64,000 nt of DNA from Helicobacter pylori (GCF_016748675.1 NZ_CP051534.1:372001-436000); one strand, 5' to 3'; shown: positions 25,103 to 35,226, counted from the first letter of the stretch. The notes: a model not told the origin generated them from the letters alone. Program-made: numbers and translations.

Positions 25103-26136
25103 AAAATCAGCATTCCATCGCCATAAGAATAAAAACGATACTTCTTTTCTATGGCTATTTTGTAGATTTCTTTGGTTTTTTCTAAGCCTATCATCGCGCT
25201 CACAAGCATTAAAAGGCTTGATTTGGGCAAATGGAAATTAGTGAGCAAGTAATTAACATGCAAAATAGGATTAGCAAGATGCAAGAATATATCGCATTCA
25301 AACGCCTCTTGATTAGGGTTTTCTAAACGCTTAAAGTATTCCACGCTCCTTAAAGCGGTCGTGCCGATGCATAAAATCTCTTGGGATTCTTGCAAAATTT
25401 CTTGGCTCTTTTTAGGAATATGCAAAACTTCTGTATGGATTTGATGCTCTCTAATATCTTTAGTTTCTACGCCAAGAAAAGTCCCAGCCCCCACATGCAA
25501 GGTTAAAAAAGCATGCTTGAAATCTTTCAATAATTTTTCTAAGGTATTTTGAGAAAAATGCAATGACGCTGTAGGGGCAGCCACCGCACCAATGTGTTTA
25601 GCGAACACGCTCTGGTATTCATGCACATCCAAACTTTCATCGGCTCTTTTAATATAAGGGGGTAAGGGCATATGCCCGTATTGCTCTAAAAGCTTTAAGA
25701 TATTTTCTTGATTTAAGGGGGTTTTATGGTTATAAAAAGCGATCAAGCGTTGGCCGTTATGGAGTAATTCCAAAACTTCAGCGTAATAATTTGCATCAAA
25801 AAAGATTTTATCCCCCACTTTGATCTTACCCTTGATTTGAGTTAAAGTGGTATTGTCTTTAAAAAAGCGGTGGAAAAACACTTCGGTCGTTTTTGATGGC
25901 AAAAAGGCATGCTTAGATCCAAAAAGCCTGGCCTTCATCACTTTAGTGTCGTTCAACACCACAAGGGCGTTTTTAGGGAAAAAATCTAAAACATGCTCAA
26001 AAGTGGTGTGCGTGATTTTTTGCGAACGCCTTTCATATACGAGTAATTTAGCCTTTTCTTTGGGCAAAATGGGGTAGCTTGCGATCAATTCCTTAGGCAA
26101 ACAATAATCATAGCTTTCTAGATCAAATTCTTTCAA
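25099..26136 (-). CDS. queA: S-adenosylmethionine:tRNA ribosyltransferase-isomerase
   Basis: Adds the epoxycyclopentanediol precursor of queuosine onto preQ1-tRNA. The 345-residue length is typical. Family motifs include the start DYCLPKELIASYP, VVLNDTKVMKARLFG, GHMPLPPYIKR, AAPTASLHF and LHVGAGTF, and the C-terminal YRFYSYGDGMLI. It sits between rsmG and tatC with almost no spacing, in a minus-strand run headed by panB. Confidence 0.96.
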   Translation of the reverse strand: MKEFDLESYDYCLPKELIASYPILPKEKAKLLVYERRSQKITHTTFEHVLDFFPKNALVVLNDTKVMKARLFGSKHAFLPSKTTEVFFHRFFKDNTTLTQIKGKIKVGDKIFFDANYYAEVLELLHNGQRLIAFYNHKTPLNQENILKLLEQYGHMPLPPYIKRADESLDVHEYQSVFAKHIGAVAAPTASLHFSQNTLEKLLKDFKHAFLTLHVGAGTFLGVETKDIREHQIHTEVLHIPKKSQEILQESQEILCIGTTALRSVEYFKRLENPNQEAFECDIFLHLANPILHVNYLLTNFHLPKSSLLMLVSAMIGLEKTKEIYKIAIEKKYRFYSYGDGMLIL

Positions 26137-26871
26137 CTAATTCTCTTTGGTGTCATTTTCGTTGTTATTTTCGTTATCTTTGGGAGCTGGATTGACCATT
26201 TTGGCGATTAAAATAGAAAGCCCATAAAGCCCCACTAAGGGCAATGCCATAAAGATTTGACTCACTACATCAGGAGGAGTGATAATGGCTGCTACAATAA
26301 AAATCACTACAATAGCGTATTTGAAATACGCTTTCAAACTCGCATCGGTAATCAAGCCCACTTTAGCCAAAAAATACGCCAAAACAGGCAATTCAAACGC
26401 CACGCCAAAGCCTAAAATCAAGCGCGTGAAAAAGCTCACATAACTGGACGCAGAAATATTGGCCGCAAACACATCGCTCCCAAAAGTGGCTAAGTATTCA
26501 ATGATGAAAGGGAACACCACATAATAAGAAAACGCCGCCCCAATCAAAAACATCCCACTCCCAAAAAACACAAAAGGCAAAATCACTTTTTTTTCATTCT
26601 TATAAAGCCCTGGAGCGATAAAGAGCCACAATTGCCAAAAAATAATGGGCATGGAAATGACGATAGCGGCTGAAAAACTGATTTTAACCGCTACCATGAC
26701 CCCTTCAATAGGGGAGAGCTGAATGAGCGTGCCTTTATAAGAATTTTTAACAAATTCAAAAATATTTTTCCAAAAATGAAAACACCCCAAAAACGCCACT
26801 AAAATCGTTCCCACAGAAACCATCAAACGCTTTCTTAATTCCTGTAAATGCGGTTTTAAATCTTCAAACAT
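26137..26871 (-). CDS. tatC: Twin-arginine translocase subunit TatC
   Basis: The 244-residue inner-membrane receptor that binds twin-arginine signal peptides. Six membrane helices are visible, with the N-terminal LRKRLMVS region, the conserved Glu in FELPVLAYFLAKVG, and VVIFIVAAIITPPDVVSQ. The C-terminus is acidic and asparagine-rich. It overlaps tatB by eight bases. No tatA lies beside it; tatA is elsewhere in H. pylori, as I recall. Confidence 0.96.
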   Translation of the reverse strand: MFEDLKPHLQELRKRLMVSVGTILVAFLGCFHFWKNIFEFVKNSYKGTLIQLSPIEGVMVAVKISFSAAIVISMPIIFWQLWLFIAPGLYKNEKKVILPFVFFGSGMFLIGAAFSYYVVFPFIIEYLATFGSDVFAANISASSYVSFFTRLILGFGVAFELPVLAYFLAKVGLITDASLKAYFKYAIVVIFIVAAIITPPDVVSQIFMALPLVGLYGLSILIAKMVNPAPKDNENNNENDTKEN

Positions 26872-27346
26872 GCTCTTTTTCTTTGTCGTGTTCTTTGGCG
26901 TTGTTATCGGTTGTTAATTGGACTTCTTTAGGAGATTCATCGCTTGAAACTTCTTTATTTAAGGCTTCTTCATTGGAAACTTCTTCATTTAAATGGTTAG
27001 GGGGTGCGTTGTTTTCTAGGCTTTGTTTGTAATCTTGCATCAAATCCTGAATGCTTTTAATCTCATTTTCTGCAGTCACTTTAGCGTCTTCTAATTCTTC
27101 AATCTTAACGCCTTTAAGACTCTCCACTTTGTTTTCAAAGAGTTTTTGATACTCTAGGGTTTCTTTTTTGATTTCTTCAATATTGATTTCTTTATCTAAA
27201 GTGTCCTTAGCGTCATTGAGCGTTTTTTTAACCGCGCGAAAAAATTTCACCATATCCACGACAGCTTGGGGGAATTTTTCTGGCCCTAAAAAAATAATCG
27301 CTACAATCAGCACCACAAGGATTTCAAAAAAGCCCATGCCAAACAT
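26864..27346 (-). CDS. tatB: Twin-arginine translocase subunit TatB
   Basis: A 160-residue protein with one N-terminal membrane helix (MGFFEILVVLIVAIIFLGPEK), the FGPEK-like hinge, an amphipathic helix and a long acidic tail containing repeated EEVSNEEALNKEVS-type sequence. It works with TatC in substrate recognition. The longer, acidic C-terminus distinguishes it from TatA. The promoter probably lies in the 67-base gap before ruvB. Confidence 0.93.
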   Translation of the reverse strand: MFGMGFFEILVVLIVAIIFLGPEKFPQAVVDMVKFFRAVKKTLNDAKDTLDKEINIEEIKKETLEYQKLFENKVESLKGVKIEELEDAKVTAENEIKSIQDLMQDYKQSLENNAPPNHLNEEVSNEEALNKEVSSDESPKEVQLTTDNNAKEHDKEKEHV

Positions 27347-27413
27347 AATAATCTACTTTCACACCCTTTAAAATTTTATCGTTATTGTAGTGTAATTTTC
27401 TTTCTAAACAAGG

Positions 27414-28424
27414 TTAAAATAAAGTTTGGGGGTTTAAAGTGGGGATTTTTAAAAGCGCATGGGTTTTAGGCGTGGCGATTCTGCCTTTAGCGGTGCGCTC
27501 TAAATAACCATTAGCGAGTAAAAAAGGCTCAATCACGTCTTCAATCGTGCCTTCATCTTCTCTCATAGACGCTGCAATCGTGTTCAAACCCACCGGTTTT
27601 CCTTGAGCGTTAGCCAATAAAGATAAATACGCCAAATCCGCTTCATCAAAGCCCAATTCATTCACGCCTAATTCATTCAAGGCATGCAAAGTGATGTTCA
27701 AATCCATCAAGCTTGAATTTTTGACTAACGCAAAATCGCGCACCCTTTTTAAAAGCCTTAAAGCGATCCTTGGCGTGCCTCTACTCCTTTTAGCGATTTC
27801 ATCAGCGCTTTCTTCTTTGATGTCTTGGTTGAGTTTGGAGGCGGCTTTTTTGATGATGAGAGCTAGTTCGCTAGGGCTATAAAATTGCATCCTAAAACTC
27901 ATGCCAAATCTGTCCCTTAAGGGGTTGGAGAGCATTCCGGCTCTAGTGGTAGCACCGATGAGGGTGAAAGGGGGTAAATCAATTTTAATGGTTTGAGCCG
28001 CTGGGCCTGAGCCTATGATAATATCCAATCTAAAATCTTCCATAGCCGGGTATAAAACCTCTTCAATCGCTGGGCTGAGCCGGTGGATTTCATCAATAAA
28101 AAGAATGTCTTTAGCTTGCAAATTAGTCAAAATGGCGGCTAAATCACCGCTTTTTTCTATCATGGGAGCGGCGGTGATTTTGATATTGGTTTCCATTTCT
28201 TTAGCGATGATATGGCTGATTGAAGTTTTACCCAAACCGGGCGGGCCAAAAAAGAGCATGTGATCCAAACTTTCTTGGCGTTTTTTAGCCGCGCAAATAG
28301 AAATTTGCAAATTGCTTTTAATCTTTTCTTGACCGATAAAATCTTCCCAAAGATTAGGGCGCAAACTCACTTCTTGAGAAGTTTCAAAATCCAAAGTTTC
28401 TAAATTGACTATCCGTTCTTTCAT
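27414..28424 (-). CDS. ruvB: Holliday junction helicase RuvB
   Basis: AAA+ motor that drives branch migration with RuvA. The 336 residues include [12 protein letters not shown], Walker [12 protein letters not shown], Walker [13 protein letters not shown], sensor [11 protein letters not shown] and the arginine finger in LRDRFGM, followed by a winged-helix domain ending [13 protein letters not shown]. The gene starts immediately after the panB stop; ruvA is not in the window. Confidence 0.97.
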   Translation of the reverse strand: MKERIVNLETLDFETSQEVSLRPNLWEDFIGQEKIKSNLQISICAAKKRQESLDHMLFFGPPGLGKTSISHIIAKEMETNIKITAAPMIEKSGDLAAILTNLQAKDILFIDEIHRLSPAIEEVLYPAMEDFRLDIIIGSGPAAQTIKIDLPPFTLIGATTRAGMLSNPLRDRFGMSFRMQFYSPSELALIIKKAASKLNQDIKEESADEIAKRSRGTPRIALRLLKRVRDFALVKNSSLMDLNITLHALNELGVNELGFDEADLAYLSLLANAQGKPVGLNTIAASMREDEGTIEDVIEPFLLANGYLERTAKGRIATPKTHALLKIPTLNPQTLF

Positions 28425-29237
28425 TTAATGATAACTTTCTAATTCGTTAGGGAAGTTTCCCTTTTTCACATCATCAGCGTATTGCTGAATCGCGTTTTGA
28501 ACCAATTCTTTCCCCTTAAGGTATTCTCGCACGAATTTAGGCTTAAAGCTATCAAAAAAGCCTAACATGTCGCTCCACACTAAAATCTGCCCGTCGCAAT
28601 CTTTACCGCTCCCTATGCCGATCGTGGGGATTTTGATTTTTTGCGTGATTTTTTGAGCGATAGGGGTGGTTATGCCCTCTAAAACCAACAAACCCACCCC
28701 AGCTTCTTCTAAACTCAAGGCGTCTTCTAAAAGCTTTTTTTGTTGTTCTTCATTTTTGCCCTTAATCTTATAACCCCCATCAAGACGCACGAATTGGGGC
28801 ATTAAGCCGATGTGTCCTGCCACAATAACGCCTTCATTAGTGAGCGTTTTAACCAGTTTCGCTTTTTCTTTTCCGCCCTCTAATTTGATCGCGCTCGCTT
28901 GGGTTTCTTTATAAACTCTGATGGCGTTTTTTAGGGCTGTTTTTTCATCTTTATAGCTTCCAAAGGGCATGTCTGTGATGATAAAAGGAGTCTTAGCGCC
29001 TGCGCACACGGCTTTGGTGTGATAGAGCATCATTTTTACACTCGCGCTTAAAGTGTCGTTTTGATTGAAAAAACTCATATTCAAACTATCGCCCACTAAA
29101 ATCACATCCACTAGCGGATCAAATATTTGAGCGAATAGCGCGTCATAAGCGGTAATGGCGATGATTTTTTCTTGATTTTTTTTAGCTTGGAGGTGGTTGA
29201 GAGTGATCTTTTTAATTGGGGCGGTTTGCATGCTCAT
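28425..29237 (-). CDS. panB: 3-methyl-2-oxobutanoate hydroxymethyltransferase
   Basis: First step of pantothenate synthesis (ketopantoate from ketoisovalerate and methylene-THF). The 270-residue TIM barrel shows [12 protein letters not shown] (Mg-binding Asp), [20 protein letters not shown] and GHIGLMPQ. Two ATG codons two residues apart make the exact start uncertain. It leads the long minus-strand run toward rsmG and is divergent from the OMP cluster. Confidence 0.96.
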   Translation of the reverse strand: MSMQTAPIKKITLNHLQAKKNQEKIIAITAYDALFAQIFDPLVDVILVGDSLNMSFFNQNDTLSASVKMMLYHTKAVCAGAKTPFIITDMPFGSYKDEKTALKNAIRVYKETQASAIKLEGGKEKAKLVKTLTNEGVIVAGHIGLMPQFVRLDGGYKIKGKNEEQQKKLLEDALSLEEAGVGLLVLEGITTPIAQKITQKIKIPTIGIGSGKDCDGQILVWSDMLGFFDSFKPKFVREYLKGKELVQNAIQQYADDVKKGNFPNELESYH

Positions 29238-29337
29238 TAAAAATCCTAAGTGTTAAATATAGTGGCATTGTAGCATGACTTTATTGGGGTGGGTAAAAAT
29301 TTTACTCCATTTTAACCGGTCATTTTAATTATTTTAG

Positions 29338-29343
29338 TATAAT
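29338..29343 (+). promoter_or_regulatory. -10 box for the OMP triplet
   Basis: TATAAT preceded by TTTAG in the 148-base panB-OMP gap, with a predicted start near 29350. It could drive the whole plus-strand run from 29386, where gaps between genes are at most about 21 bases until 35218. Confidence 0.6.
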
Positions 29344-29385
29344 TGAAAGAAGCTTTTAACAAACAATTCAAGGGATTTGGCGATT

Positions 29386-30108
29386 TTGGGTCTTAAAAAA
29401 CGAGCTATTTTATGGTCTTTAATGGGGTTTTATACGGGATTGAGTGCACTTGATTATGATACCCTAGACCCGAAATATTACAAATATATCAAGTATTATA
29501 AAGCTTATGAAGATAAAGAAGTTGAAGAATTGATCAGAGACTTAAAAAGGGCGAACGCTAAAAGCGGGCTTATTTTAGGGATCAATACCGGGTTTTTTTA
29601 CAATCATGAAATCATGGTCAAAACCAATAGCTCTAGCATCACCGGGAATATTTTAAATTATTTGTTTGCCTATGGCTTGCGTTTTGGCTATCAAACTTTT
29701 AGGCCGTCGTTTTTTGCACGCTTGGTTAAGCCCAATATTATTGGCAGGCGCATCTATATCCAATATTATGGAGGGGCTCCTAAGAAAGCGGGCTTTGGGA
29801 GCGTGGGGTTTCAATCGGTCATGCTGAATGGGGATTTTTTATTGGACTTTCCTTTGCCTTTTGTGGGGAAATACCTTTATATGGGGGGGTATATGGGTTT
29901 AGGCTTGGGGGTTGTGGCGCATGGGGTGAATTATACGGCGGAATGGGGAATGTCTTTTAACGCAGGCTTGGCTCTAACGGTATTAGAAAAAAACCGCATT
30001 GAATTTGAATTTAAAATCTTGAATAATTTCCCTTTTTTGCAATCTAATTCTTCAAAAGAGACTTGGTGGGGAGCTATAGCAAGCATTGGGTATCAATATG
30101 TGTTCTAA
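29386..30108 (+). CDS. Outer membrane protein, first of three tandem paralogues
   Basis: A protein of about 240 residues with a signal peptide (KKRAILWSLMGFYTGLSA) and a terminal phenylalanine (IGYQYVF). I chose the second TTG (29386), ten bases after AAGGGA; the TTG at 29377 is only one base from that site. It shares the barrel core with the next two genes: GLRFGYQTF, LNGDFLLDFP, and NAGLALTVLEKNRIEF near the end. A seven-G tract (29883-29889) lies in the coding region. HP1057 by order; function unknown. Confidence 0.85.
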   Translation: MGLKKRAILWSLMGFYTGLSALDYDTLDPKYYKYIKYYKAYEDKEVEELIRDLKRANAKSGLILGINTGFFYNHEIMVKTNSSSITGNILNYLFAYGLRFGYQTFRPSFFARLVKPNIIGRRIYIQYYGGAPKKAGFGSVGFQSVMLNGDFLLDFPLPFVGKYLYMGGYMGLGLGVVAHGVNYTAEWGMSFNAGLALTVLEKNRIEFEFKILNNFPFLQSNSSKETWWGAIASIGYQYVF

Positions 30109-30964
30109 AAAAATAAGAAATCTCATTTTATGCTTTGGTTTTATGTTGGGCTTGCACGCTGAAGAAAATACGGCTCAAGAGAATACGACTGAAGAAAACA
30201 TGATTAAAGAAAATCCCCCTAAAGACGCTCCCATTCTTTTGGAAGAAAAACGCGCCCAAACGCTAGAGTTTGAAGAAAAGGAAGCTAAAAAGAATATTGA
30301 TGAAAAAAGCCTGCTTGAAGAAATCCATAAGAAAAAACGCCAACTTTACATGCTCAAAGGGGAATTGCATGAAAAGAATGAATCCATCTTGTTCCAACGA
30401 ATGGCTAAAAATAAGAGCGGTTTTTTTATAGGCGTAATCCTTGGCGATATAGGGATTAACGCTCATCCTAACGCCCGATCTTATGAGAGCTTTGAGCCTT
30501 TAAACAATATTCAAGCTTCTCCTTTGTTGTATGGCTTAAGGAGCGGGTATCAAAAGTATTTTGCTAACGGGATTAGCGCCTTACGCTTTTATGGGGAATA
30601 TTTAGGGGGGGCGATGAAAGGGTTTAAAAGCGATTCTTTAGTCTCTTATCAAACCGCAAGCTTGAATATTGATTTGTTGATGGATAAGCCTATTGACAAA
30701 GAAAAAAGGTTTGCGTTAGGGATATTTGGAGGCGTTGGAGTGGGGTGGAATGGGATGTATCAAAATTTAAAAGAGATTAAAGGGTATTCACAGCCTAACG
30801 CTTTTGGATTAGTGCTAAATTTAGGGGTGAGCATGACGCTTAACCTCAAACACCGCTTTGAATTAGCCTTAAAAATGCCTCCCTTAAAAGAAACTTCGCA
30901 AACCTTTTTATATTATTTTAAAAGCACTAATATTTATTATATTAGTTACAACTATTTATTGTAA
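30098..30964 (+). CDS. Outer membrane protein, second of three tandem paralogues
   Basis: About 288 residues. The ATG at 30098 overlaps the previous stop by 11 bases, and a TTG 12 bases earlier is the alternative. A signal peptide (IRNLILCFGFMLGLHA) is followed by an acidic stretch with glutamate/asparagine repeats (about 26-45) and a charged helical segment (about 55-90), then the shared barrel: GLRSGYQKYF, LNIDLLMDKP, LGVSMTLNLKHRFEL. It lacks a clear C-terminal aromatic (ends YNYLL). A seven-G tract lies at 30605-30611. HP1056 by order. Confidence 0.83.
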   Translation: MCSKKIRNLILCFGFMLGLHAEENTAQENTTEENMIKENPPKDAPILLEEKRAQTLEFEEKEAKKNIDEKSLLEEIHKKKRQLYMLKGELHEKNESILFQRMAKNKSGFFIGVILGDIGINAHPNARSYESFEPLNNIQASPLLYGLRSGYQKYFANGISALRFYGEYLGGAMKGFKSDSLVSYQTASLNIDLLMDKPIDKEKRFALGIFGGVGVGWNGMYQNLKEIKGYSQPNAFGLVLNLGVSMTLNLKHRFELALKMPPLKETSQTFLYYFKSTNIYYISYNYLL

Positions 30965-30972
30965 AGGCTAAA

Positions 30973-31917
30973 ATGTTGAAATTTAAATATGGTTTGATTT
31001 ATATCGCGCTCATTATAGGACTTCAAGCGACAGATTATGACAATTTAGAAGAAGAAAACCAACAATTAGACGAAAAAATAAACCATTTAAAGCAACAGCT
31101 CACCGAAAAAGGGGTTTCACCCAAAGAGATGGATAAGGATAAGTTTGAAGAAGAATATTTAGAGCGAACTTACCCAAAGATTTCTTCAAAGAAAAGAAAA
31201 AAATTACTCAAATCTTTTTCCATAGCCGATGATAAGAGCGGGGTTTTTTTAGGGGGTGGGTATGCTTATGGAGGATTTAATCTTTCTTATCAAGGGGAGA
31301 TGCTAGACAGATATGGCGCGAATGCCCCTAGCGCGTTTAAAAACAATATTAAGATTAACGCTCCTGTTTCTATGATTAGCGTTAAATTCGGGTATCAAAA
31401 ATACTTTGTGCCTTATTTTGGGACACGATTTTATGGGGATTTATTGCTTGGGGGAGGGGTGTTAAAAGAGAATGCGCTCAAGCAACCTGTAGGATCGTTT
31501 ATTTATGTTTTAGGGGCTGTTAATACTGATTTGTTGTTTGATATGCCTTTAGATTTTAAGACTAAAAAGCATTTTTTAGGCGTTTATGCGGGTTTTGGGA
31601 TAGGGCTTATGCTTTATCAAGACAAGCCTAATCAAAACGGGAGGAATTTGGTGGTGGGGGGCTATTCAAGCCCTAATTTTTTATGGAAATCTTTGATTGA
31701 AGTGGATTATACTTTTAATGTGGGCGTGAGTTTAACGCTTTATAGGAAACACCGCTTAGAGATTGGCACCAAATTGCCGATTAGCTATTTGAGAATGGGA
31801 GTGGAAGAGGGAGCGCTCTATCAAAATAAAGAAGATGATGAACGATTGTTGATTTCGGCTAACAACCAGTTCAAGCGATCCAGTTTTTTATTAGTGAATT
31901 ATGCGTTTATTTTTTAA
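30973..31917 (+). CDS. Outer membrane protein, third of three tandem paralogues
   Basis: A 314-residue protein with signal peptide (GLIYIALIIGLQA), a predicted coiled-coil (about 24-55, rich in Asn, Gln, Glu, Leu) and the barrel shared with its two neighbours: VKFGYQKYF, VNTDLLFDMP, NVGVSLTLYRKHRLEI. It ends NYAFIF with a terminal phenylalanine. AAAGG lies upstream of the ATG. HP1055 by order. The coiled-coil may extend into the periplasm; role unknown. Confidence 0.85.
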   Translation: MLKFKYGLIYIALIIGLQATDYDNLEEENQQLDEKINHLKQQLTEKGVSPKEMDKDKFEEEYLERTYPKISSKKRKKLLKSFSIADDKSGVFLGGGYAYGGFNLSYQGEMLDRYGANAPSAFKNNIKINAPVSMISVKFGYQKYFVPYFGTRFYGDLLLGGGVLKENALKQPVGSFIYVLGAVNTDLLFDMPLDFKTKKHFLGVYAGFGIGLMLYQDKPNQNGRNLVVGGYSSPNFLWKSLIEVDYTFNVGVSLTLYRKHRLEIGTKLPISYLRMGVEEGALYQNKEDDERLLISANNQFKRSSFLLVNYAFIF

Positions 31918-31926
31918 GGCTTGATC

Positions 31927-33249
31927 TTGGAGTTGAGGTTTAAAATTTTAGCGTTAGTCGTTTTGATTTTAGGGGGTTATTTGATTTTTAACGCTTTAAT
32001 CACAAAACCTAGAGCTTTAAGTTTTAGTTTGAATAGCGAAGAGGGTGCGCTCAATGACAATAATGAAACGCTTTTTTGGGATTTGAAAAAACCCATTAAG
32101 ATTAAAATAGCAGCCCCAAAGGGCATCAAACGCTATGATTTAAAAGTAACCACACAAGATGGTTTGATTCTATATGAAAAAGAAAATCTGGTATTGGATA
32201 AACCCAAGTCTTTAGAAGTGCCTTTAATTAGGCCTGAAATCATGGGGTTAGAAGACAAGTGCCTTTTATATGAAATTCAAGCTAATGATTGGAGCTATGC
32301 TAATTTTTTCAATGGCAATAAAGCGTCTTTCAAACAAGAAGTGTGTGTTGATACGATAAAACCCTCAATTACTATTTTATCTCGTTCCCCAAGCATCGCT
32401 TATGGAGGGAACGCGGTAGTTGTTTTTGAAGCTTTGGATAAGAATTTGTCTCAAGCGTTTGTGCGCGTCAAAAAAAAGGATTTTAAAGCTTTCAGGCTTT
32501 TAGAATTCAAGCAGCGTAATGTTTTTATCGCTCTAGTGCCTTGGTCTTATAAAAATAAGGATTTTAAAGCGTTCATTGTCGCTAAAGATAAAGCCTATAA
32601 CTCTAATACCACCCCTTTATTGTTCAAACGAAAAACCCGTCATGTGAGGGAAAAAGATATAGACTTAAGCGTCTTAAAAGACAAGATTGCAAAGCAAGAA
32701 AAATTTCAAAACGACACTGAGCAAACTTTATTAGAAAGATTTTCCAATGCGCGCTTAAAAGATTTAGAAAAAATCCAAAAGATCGCTTTAGATCAAGGGG
32801 ATTTTTATAAGGATTTTTCCCATTTTCAAGTGCTAAAACCTTTGAACGGGCCTTTTAAAATGGTAAGCAATTTTTTAGAAAATCGGCGTATCTTAAAGGA
32901 TAATCAGGTGTTGTTTAAATTCTTGCATTTAGGGGTGGATTTGATACCCAGTAAGGATTTATCTTTAGCGTTTGATTTATCGGTGAATAGGGTTTTTAAG
33001 GGGGAGTTGGATTTTTATGGTAATAGTTTAATCAATTGCTATGGGTTAGGTTTGTGCGTTTTTTTAGCGCATTTAAAAGATGATGAAAGCGTGGGGAGTA
33101 GTGGTTTGAAATTAGGGAGCGGGTTGCATTTAGGGGTGCTTTTGCAAGGGGTTTTTGTCCGGCCCAATGAATGGCTTAATGAGCAATGGATAAAAACCAA
33201 TATCATCACCCCCATAGAGCAAGCCAAACGGCTTTTAATGAAAGGATAG
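31927..33249 (+). CDS. LytM (M23)-like periplasmic protein with a degenerate zinc site
   Basis: About 440 residues: one N-terminal membrane helix ([18 protein letters not shown]), beta-rich Ig-like regions, a charged helical segment (about 235-275), and a C-terminal LytM/M23 endopeptidase-like fold. The first metal motif HLGVD is present, and FLAHLKD resembles the Y-x-H motif, but the final HxH motif reads HLG, losing one zinc ligand. It may be an inactive regulator, as known for EnvC/NlpD-type LytM proteins. I prefer the TTG at 31927 (AAGG seven bases upstream) over 31921. It directly precedes minC. HP1054 by order. Confidence 0.78.
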   Translation: MELRFKILALVVLILGGYLIFNALITKPRALSFSLNSEEGALNDNNETLFWDLKKPIKIKIAAPKGIKRYDLKVTTQDGLILYEKENLVLDKPKSLEVPLIRPEIMGLEDKCLLYEIQANDWSYANFFNGNKASFKQEVCVDTIKPSITILSRSPSIAYGGNAVVVFEALDKNLSQAFVRVKKKDFKAFRLLEFKQRNVFIALVPWSYKNKDFKAFIVAKDKAYNSNTTPLLFKRKTRHVREKDIDLSVLKDKIAKQEKFQNDTEQTLLERFSNARLKDLEKIQKIALDQGDFYKDFSHFQVLKPLNGPFKMVSNFLENRRILKDNQVLFKFLHLGVDLIPSKDLSLAFDLSVNRVFKGELDFYGNSLINCYGLGLCVFLAHLKDDESVGSSGLKLGSGLHLGVLLQGVFVRPNEWLNEQWIKTNIITPIEQAKRLLMKG

Positions 33250-33251
33250 TT

Positions 33252-33839
33252 ATGTTAAAAACGAATCAAAAAAATGTGCATGCGTTTGAAATTGAAAAGC
33301 AAGAGCCTGAAGCGGTCATGGAATTTTTAGAAAAAAACCACGCCCTTTTGCAATATTTTCTTATTATTTTTAAATATGATATTGAACTAGAAGTCAAAGC
33401 CATTTTGCACAAACACCAGCTTTTGTTTTTAGAAACGAATCGCGCTTTAAACGGGCGTCATATCAAAACCATGCCTTTAAAAGAAGAAACCAATCATTCA
33501 AAACCCAATCATTCTAAAACAGAACCTAAAACAACGATTTATGAGCGCCATATCAGGAGCGGGGAAGAGATTTATAGCGCTAACCACCTTATTTTTTTGG
33601 GTAATATCCACAATGGGGCGAAGATTATTTCAGAGGGCTGTGTGTCGGTTTATGGGGTTTGCGAAGGGGCGATTGTGTGCTTTGGAGAGTGCTTGATTTT
33701 AAAAGAAGTCAAGAGCGCTCAAATCGTTTTTCAAAATAAAATTTTATCTTTAAAAGAGGTTGAACGGCTTTTGGTAAATAAAAATATTAAAATAATCACT
33801 AAAAATGACGATATACTAGACATAAAGGAAGTATTATGA
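33252..33839 (+). CDS. minC: Septum site-determining protein MinC
   Basis: Inhibits FtsZ ring assembly away from mid-cell, acting with MinD. The frame is open further upstream, but the ATG at 33252 has AAAGGA five bases upstream and gives a normal 195-residue protein. The N-terminal domain is followed by a short asparagine/histidine-rich linker and the C-terminal beta-helix ([27 protein letters not shown]) that binds MinD. minD and minE are not adjacent. It overlaps lpxC by four bases (ATGA). Confidence 0.92.
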   Translation: MLKTNQKNVHAFEIEKQEPEAVMEFLEKNHALLQYFLIIFKYDIELEVKAILHKHQLLFLETNRALNGRHIKTMPLKEETNHSKPNHSKTEPKTTIYERHIRSGEEIYSANHLIFLGNIHNGAKIISEGCVSVYGVCEGAIVCFGECLILKEVKSAQIVFQNKILSLKEVERLLVNKNIKIITKNDDILDIKEVL

Positions 33840-34723
33840 AACAAACAACCATTAGCCGCTCTGTGGAATTAGTAGGGATAGGCTTGCACAAGGGCGTTCC
33901 TGTGAAGCTTGTTTTAGAGCCTTTAGGAGAAAATCAAGGCATTGTTTTTTACCGCTCTGATTTGGGCGTGAAGCTCCCCTTAAAACCTGAAAACATCGTG
34001 GATACCAAAATGGCAACCGTGTTGGGTAAGGATAACGCTAGGATTTCTACGATTGAGCATTTGCTTTCAGCTATCCATGCGTATGGCATTGACAATCTTA
34101 AGATCTCTGTGGATAACGAAGAGATCCCTATCATGGATGGGAGTGCTTTGACTTATTGCATGCTTTTAGATGAAGCAGGGATTAAAGAATTAGACGCTCC
34201 TAAAAAGGTGATGGAAATCAAGCAAGCCGTTGAGATTAGAGAGGGCGATAAATTTGTTAAAATTGAGCCAGACAGCCAACTTTCTTTGAATTTCACGATT
34301 GATTTTAACCATCCGGTTATCGCTAAGCAAGCCCATCATTTCATCTTTAGTAAAACCGCTTACAAAGAGCAAGTCGCTAAAGCCCGTACCTTTGGGTTTT
34401 TGCAAGAAGTGAATTACTTGCGATCCATTGGTTTGGCTAAAGGGGGGAGTTTGAACAATTGCATCGTGCTAGATGAAAATAGCATTTTGAATAAAGAGGG
34501 CTTGAGGTGCGAAAAGGAGTTTGTGTGCCACAAGATTTTAGACGCTATGGGGGATCTGATGGTTTTAGGCATGCCTGTGATGGGCAAGTACACTTCTTTT
34601 TCAGGGAGCCATAAGCTCAATTCCATGTTGGTTAAAGCCATTTTAGCGGACGCTAAAAATTACGAAGTTTTGATCGCTACGGATCCGGCTAAAGAATTTG
34701 CGTTGCAAAAGGCTTTCGCTTAA
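33836..34723 (+). CDS. lpxC: UDP-3-O-acyl-N-acetylglucosamine deacetylase LpxC
   Basis: Zinc enzyme for the committed step of lipid A synthesis. At 295 residues it has normal length. Conserved features: GIGLHKG near the N-terminus, [16 protein letters not shown] (zinc His), [19 protein letters not shown], and [10 protein letters not shown] (zinc His and Asp), with catalytic His in SGSHKLN. The start overlaps minC, linking envelope synthesis and division in one transcript. HP1052 by order. Confidence 0.97.
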   Translation: MKQTTISRSVELVGIGLHKGVPVKLVLEPLGENQGIVFYRSDLGVKLPLKPENIVDTKMATVLGKDNARISTIEHLLSAIHAYGIDNLKISVDNEEIPIMDGSALTYCMLLDEAGIKELDAPKKVMEIKQAVEIREGDKFVKIEPDSQLSLNFTIDFNHPVIAKQAHHFIFSKTAYKEQVAKARTFGFLQEVNYLRSIGLAKGGSLNNCIVLDENSILNKEGLRCEKEFVCHKILDAMGDLMVLGMPVMGKYTSFSGSHKLNSMLVKAILADAKNYEVLIATDPAKEFALQKAFA

Positions 34724-34744
34724 TCCTGAATTAGGGTTTATTTT

Positions 34745-35218
34745 TTGGAATTGGATTTAGCGCTTATTTCTTTAGGCGAGGGGGTTTTGCTTGGGGTGTA
34801 TCAAAACAATTTTTTATGCACTTCTTACACTTCTAAGTCAAAAACAAGCGAAGCTTTAGTGGAGGTTTTTTCGCAATTATTCAAAGATTTTAAAAACCCT
34901 ACTTTACCGGCGATTAAAGGGGTTTATTACGCTAAAGGGCCAGGGAGTTTCACTAGCCTAAAGCTCACGCATGTTTTCTTACACACTTTGGCTTTAATCC
35001 ATGACTTTGAACTTTATTCCACCACAGGCTTTGATTTTAACGACAACACGCCCATTTTGGCGTATGCCAATAAATACTTTGTTTCAAAAGAAAGGGAAAG
35101 CTTGAGCGATTTTAAAGATTTGAAAATTTTGCCAAAAGATTTCATGTTGCCCTCTTTTTTAGAGAAAGACAAATTCACTCAATTGAACACGCCGTTTTAC
35201 ATTTTGCCTCCTATTTAG
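34745..35218 (+). CDS. Short TsaB-like protein (tRNA t6A pathway)
   Basis: A 157-residue protein from a TTG start. The central YAKGPGSFTSLKLTH matches the GPGSFTGLR signature of TsaB/YeaZ, the scaffold partner of TsaD in making tRNA N6-threonylcarbamoyladenosine. It is shorter than typical TsaB (about 210-230) and lacks the usual N-terminal ILAIDTS start, so its nucleotide site may be incomplete. A second TTG at 34751 is possible. HP1051 by order. I assign the family but not the activity. Confidence 0.7.
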   Translation: MELDLALISLGEGVLLGVYQNNFLCTSYTSKSKTSEALVEVFSQLFKDFKNPTLPAIKGVYYAKGPGSFTSLKLTHVFLHTLALIHDFELYSTTGFDFNDNTPILAYANKYFVSKERESLSDFKDLKILPKDFMLPSFLEKDKFTQLNTPFYILPPI

Positions 35219-35220
35219 TG

Positions 35221-35226
35221 TATAAT
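35221..35226 (+). promoter_or_regulatory. -10 box for thrB
   Basis: TATAAT directly after the preceding stop codon, with upstream GTG, giving a predicted start near 35233. It may drive thrB, ylxR, infB, rbfA and rimP. Confidence 0.6.
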
